Shown piece after piece: positions 30,804 to 33,329 of a DNA stretch of 33,329 nucleotides. Below the pieces are notes generated by a model. It worked only from the letters and a program-made list of their open reading frames with translations, was not told the origin of the DNA and did no database searches. Made by a program: the position numbers and the translations under genes. The stretch's first letter is position 1; each line of letters opens with the position of its first letter. This stretch comes from Methylobacterium sp. J-090. Its GTDB lineage: Bacteria; Pseudomonadota; Alphaproteobacteria; Rhizobiales; Beijerinckiaceae. The DNA is taken from the NCBI RefSeq assembly GCF_022829345.1, contig NZ_JAKSXV010000110.1, positions 1-33,329 of the forward strand, read 5' to 3'.

Positions 30804-31788
30804 TTTTTCGCTCTGAAACCTTTATTCGCGCTTTTCCTCTCTGCGCACGCTATGCTCTATAAAACTTGGCATTGCTCCATTAAGTCAACCGCTGCGGAAG
30901 CAAGTCGCTCCGGCGGTCCGCAGCCTCGACCTTATCGTCTATTGAGTGTTCCACAGCCATCCCTCCCACTTCGTGCGGGCAGGTCAGTTGTCTCGGTTGC
31001 CCGATCATGGAACGACGAGCGGAATTCATTGCTCTTGCGGGTTTGGCTGGAACGTAGGCGCAGACGGCTTCGTTCGTGAGGTAGCGCGGCCCCTCTCCAT
31101 CAGCTCATCAAGGGCGAACTGCACTTGGCGCTTCCCGGCTTCCAGTGCCGCCCTGATCGGTCTGCCGCTGCCCTAGGCACGCAGATGCAGCTTGGTGGAG
31201 CACCCACTCTGCCTGCACCGCAAGCTCCATCGATACCCTCGATTATGCCCTTACCCCCTGTGGCGCTCGGCCGGCGTGCATCAGCAGCATGTTGTTCGGT
31301 GGGTGGCATCGTGGCGTCTGCAAACTTTAGGGTTCAGTCGAGATCGCCCCGGTATGGGACTGCTCCGATGGAAGGCTAAAGCTCGAAACTGTGTCGACAG
31401 CACCATAGTGGGTTGGAGGATCCGCCCAGGGTTCGCCCGCGCGCAAACTTCCGAGTATTCCGTTTAGGACTTGGTGGTGATCCTCGGCAGGCAGACCCAT
31501 CCGTGGCTTCTGCGGAACCAGTAGCTAGCTAGTTTGCTCTTACCGCGTGGTGATACGATTTGTCGCGTCGCATTCCGCCTACGTGGGCCGACCGCTCGGC
31601 AGGTGAGCTTTTTGCAGAGACACAAAAGCGTCCGAGATGCAGCTTCACCGTCTCAGCCTATGGGAAAAGCTGTCGGCTGCAAAATGCCGGGGCTGACGAT
31701 TTGTGCCCCCGGTGTGCCCCGACGTAACGACTGAATCGAATGTCCAGCGTCGTTATCTAATTAACTCGTTGTACGAGCGAAGAAAAAA
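30804..31788. other. 985-bp stretch up to tRNA-Phe without an intact gene
   Basis: The left end is the promoter side of the AT-rich module. About 30900-31310 contains decayed IS5 transposase sequence. From 31320 to 31788 no protein family, integrase remnant, terminator or duplicated tRNA end is recognised; a small frame at 31534-31734 has no support. Composition shifts back to GC-rich at about 30900. The tRNA-proximal 250 bp would be where an integrase attachment core lies if the island used this tRNA. Confidence 0.5.
31026..31310 (-). pseudogene. remnant of an IS5-family (IS427-like) transposase
   Basis: Frame-shifted pieces match the usual middle of such enzymes. TGGKGIIEG (about 31250) corresponds to the GGKGG segment. 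Then, in another frame, STKLHLRA, a stop, GSGRPIRAALEAGKRQ (about 31195-31120), corresponds to the [TS]TK[IL]H...D..GRPIR..L..G block. At least one frameshift and one stop (TAG, complement 31173-31175) interrupt it. Further C-terminal sequence toward 30900 is too changed to place. It is non-functional. Confidence 0.45.
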
Positions 31789-31864
31789 TGGTGCCCAGAG
31801 ACGGGATCGAACCGCCGACACTGCGATTTTCAGTCGCATGCTCTACCAACTGAGCTACCTGGGC
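31789..31864 (-). tRNA. tRNA-Phe (anticodon GAA)
   Basis: 76 nt including an encoded CCA. The acceptor stem GCCCAGG/TCTGGGC closes with G-T at the base, and the D-arm is GCTC...GAGC. The anticodon stem TGCGA/TCGCA holds loop CTGAAAA (anticodon GAA), and the T-arm GGCGG-TTCGATC-CCGTC is slightly irregular. It is intact. It separates the accessory region (left, beyond its 3' end) from chromosomal-looking transporter genes (right), the usual arrangement of an island inserted at a tRNA 3' end. Confidence 0.97.
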
Positions 31865-31983
31865 AACGGGCGGTTCGGGTGAGCGGCACCGCCTGTGGAG
31901 CGGGGGTATAGAGGGGGTTCGGCGGCCTGTCCAGCCGGTTTCGGGAGAGTTTTTGCGCGGGGTCCGGCGCGGGGTTCGGAGGG

Positions 31984-32778
31984 CTAATCGACCGCCGGGC
32001 CGTGAAGTTCGGCCTGGGTGAAGCGGCTCTGCTCCTCCATCACCAGGGTGGCGAGTTCGCGCTTGAGGGCGTTGAAGTCGGGGGCGGCCGTGTCCCGGGG
32101 CCGGGGCAGGCCGACGGCGATGTCGCGCTTCAGGCGGCCCGGGCGGTAGGTCATCACCAGGATGCGGTCGGCGAGGTAGAGCGCCTCCTCGATGGAGTGG
32201 GTGACGAACACGATGGTCTTCTGGAACTCGGCCCAGATGCGCAGGAGCTCGTCCTGCAGGGTGCGCCGGGTCAGGGCGTCCAGCGCCCCGAACGGCTCGT
32301 CCATGAGCATCACGGGCGGGTCCAGCGCCAGGATGCGCGCGATGGCGACGCGCTGGCGCATGCCGCCCGACAGGTCCTTCGGGTAGCGCTTGCGGAAGTC
32401 CGACAGGCCCAGCGTCGCCACGATGCGGTCCACCGTCACGGTGGCGTCGGCTTTCGGCACGCCCTTGATGTCGAGGCCGAAGCGGACGTTGTCCTCCACG
32501 TTCATCCACGGGAACAGGGCGTATTCCTGAAACACCATGCCCCGGTCCGGCCCCGGCTCGGTGACGGTGCGACCGCCCAGCGTGATCCGGCCGCCGCTCA
32601 AGGGGGCGAAGCCCGCGATGGCGTTGAGCAGGGTGGACTTGCCGCAGCCCGAGGGGCCGAGCAGGCACAGGAACTGCCCCTCCGGCACCGTGGCGCTGAT
32701 GTCCTCCAGGGCGGTCACGGCCCCGGGCCCGCTGCCGAACACCTTGCTGGCGTGGGCGACGACGATTTCTGCCGACAT
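31984..32778 (-). CDS. ABC transporter ATPase of the nitrate/sulfonate/taurine type
   Basis: 264 residues from ATG 32778. It has Walker A GPSGCGKST at 41-49, Q-loop MVFQEYALFPW at about 81-91, signature LSGGMRQR at 136-143, Walker B VMLMDEP at 156-162, and an H-loop in VFVTHSIEEAL. The overall pattern (EYALFPWMNVEDNVRFGL, LADRILVMTYRPGRL) is that of SsuB/TauB/NrtD proteins, which energise uptake of nitrate, sulfonates, taurine or similar small organic anions. It follows the permease gene by 17 bp, so the order is permease then ATPase, with the binding protein presumably further right. The ligand cannot be told from this subunit. High GC and neat codon use mark it as resident chromosome. Confidence 0.92.
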   Translation of the reverse strand: MSAEIVVAHASKVFGSGPGAVTALEDISATVPEGQFLCLLGPSGCGKSTLLNAIAGFAPLSGGRITLGGRTVTEPGPDRGMVFQEYALFPWMNVEDNVRFGLDIKGVPKADATVTVDRIVATLGLSDFRKRYPKDLSGGMRQRVAIARILALDPPVMLMDEPFGALDALTRRTLQDELLRIWAEFQKTIVFVTHSIEEALYLADRILVMTYRPGRLKRDIAVGLPRPRDTAAPDFNALKRELATLVMEEQSRFTQAELHGPAVD

Positions 32779-32795
32779 GCTGAGGGTCCGGGGGT

Positions 32796-33329
32796 TCAGC
32801 GCTCGAGGCCGCGGTGCCAGCGCAGCAGGTGGTCGTTGAGGCGCGACATCGCCCCGTCGATGACGAGGCCGAGGAGGCCGATGGTGAGCATGCCGCCGAT
32901 GATCTTGTCGGACCACATGTATTCGCGGGCCTCCAGGATGCGGTAGCCGAGGCCGTCCGAGACGGCGATCATCTCGGCGACGATCACCACGATGAAGGCG
33001 GTGCCGATGCCGATGCGCATGCCGGCGAGCACGAACGGACTCGCCGCCGGCAGGATCACCCGGCGGAACATCGTCCACGACCCCGCCCCGAGGTTGCGCG
33101 CGGCGCGGATGTAGATGGAATCGACCTGCCGCACCCCCGCGATGGTGTTGACCAGCACGGGAAAGAACGTGCCGAGGGCAATGAGGAACAGGGCCGGCGG
33201 GTTGCCGAGGCCGAACCAGACGATGGCCAGCGGAATGTAGGCGATGGGCGGGATCGGCCGCAGGATCTCGAGGAGGGGGTTGAACAGGGAGAACAGCCGG
33301 TCGCTGGTCCCGAGCAGGAGCCCGACGGG
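32796..33329 (-). CDS. ABC transporter permease of the nitrate/sulfonate/taurine type (N-terminus off the edge)
   Basis: About 177 residues of the C-terminal part are present; the frame is open through the right edge. The permease EAA loop is clear (VDSIYIRAARNLGAGSWTMF, then RRVILPAASPFVLAG), with membrane helices on either side (ALFLIALGTFFPVLVNTIAG, FIVVIVAEMIAVSDGLGYRI). The C-terminal helix is typical of SsuC/TauC/NrtB-type proteins (GLLGLVIDGAMSRLNDHLLR, then WHRGLE). It forms the membrane channel used by the ATPase 17 bp downstream. About 70-90 residues with the first helices lie outside the window. Confidence 0.92.
   Translation of the reverse strand, partial: PVGLLLGTSDRLFSLFNPLLEILRPIPPIAYIPLAIVWFGLGNPPALFLIALGTFFPVLVNTIAGVRQVDSIYIRAARNLGAGSWTMFRRVILPAASPFVLAGMRIGIGTAFIVVIVAEMIAVSDGLGYRILEAREYMWSDKIIGGMLTIGLLGLVIDGAMSRLNDHLLRWHRGLER

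Noticed and set aside
30900..31788. A decayed tyrosine integrase next to tRNA-Phe
   Set aside because: All frames were read near the tRNA for the R...HxxR...Y pattern and typical N-termini; only IS5-like fragments were found.
1..33329. CRISPR arrays or other regularly spaced repeats
   Set aside because: No repeated unit with regular spacing was seen on reading through; only the single inverted and tandem repeats listed.

Overview
The window reads as accessory DNA of a GC-rich alphaproteobacterium, most likely Methylobacterium or Methylorubrum or a close relative. This rests on two perfect alphaproteobacterial LexA boxes (GTTC-N7-GTTC), small families common in that group (DUF6894, DUF3768) and the overall base composition. 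It runs from a truncated IS3-family element at the left edge to an intact tRNA-Phe(GAA) at 31789-31864. Right of the tRNA the sequence becomes an ordinary ABC-transporter operon that looks chromosomal. All taxonomic and family calls come from reading the sequence; no search was run.

Layout. 1-1340: IS3 end, a gene beheaded by it, a tRNA-like 3' relic and a perfect inverted repeat. 1359-3242: Rrf2 regulator and methyltransferase pair, and a divergent small serine recombinase. 3517-6668: IclR regulator, class V aminotransferase, orphan amino-acid-type binding protein. 6873-9781 (minus): DUF805/SHOCT protein, superinfection-immunity-like/SHOCT protein and a secreted protein with three four-cysteine repeats; an XRE regulator is divergent. 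10233-11657 (minus): three overlapping genes including DUF3768. 12214-15286: DUF47/PiT phosphate pair, PepSY protein, small unknown, and an mgtC gene broken by one TGA. 15641-19534: topoisomerase III and DUF6894 divergent from DNA polymerase IV around a LexA box. 19794-22505: TonB-dependent siderophore receptor and an IS5 transposase fragment. 22673-25283: a minus-strand cluster (SDR, TGA-interrupted gene, unknown) divergent from an SOS operon of two small proteins plus a YedK/SRAP protein. 25360-26529: secreted alpha/beta hydrolase. 27040-28146: HUH-nuclease-like protein and a decayed IS5 transposase. 28370-30803: an AT-rich three-gene module (HTH protein, AlpA-type protein, unknown). 30804-31788: decayed IS5 sequence up to the tRNA.

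How it fits together. TopB, two SOS-controlled units (Pol IV; SRAP with a zinc-type partner), a serine recombinase, AlpA, several IS5/IS3 remnants and a tRNA border describe a genomic island or degraded integrative element. No tyrosine integrase, conjugation gene or CRISPR array is visible in this part. The cargo concerns phosphate, iron and amino-acid uptake, DNA damage tolerance, and possibly superinfection exclusion. The least understood parts are the AT-rich module, the Cys-repeat/SHOCT cluster and the SOS operon's two small proteins.
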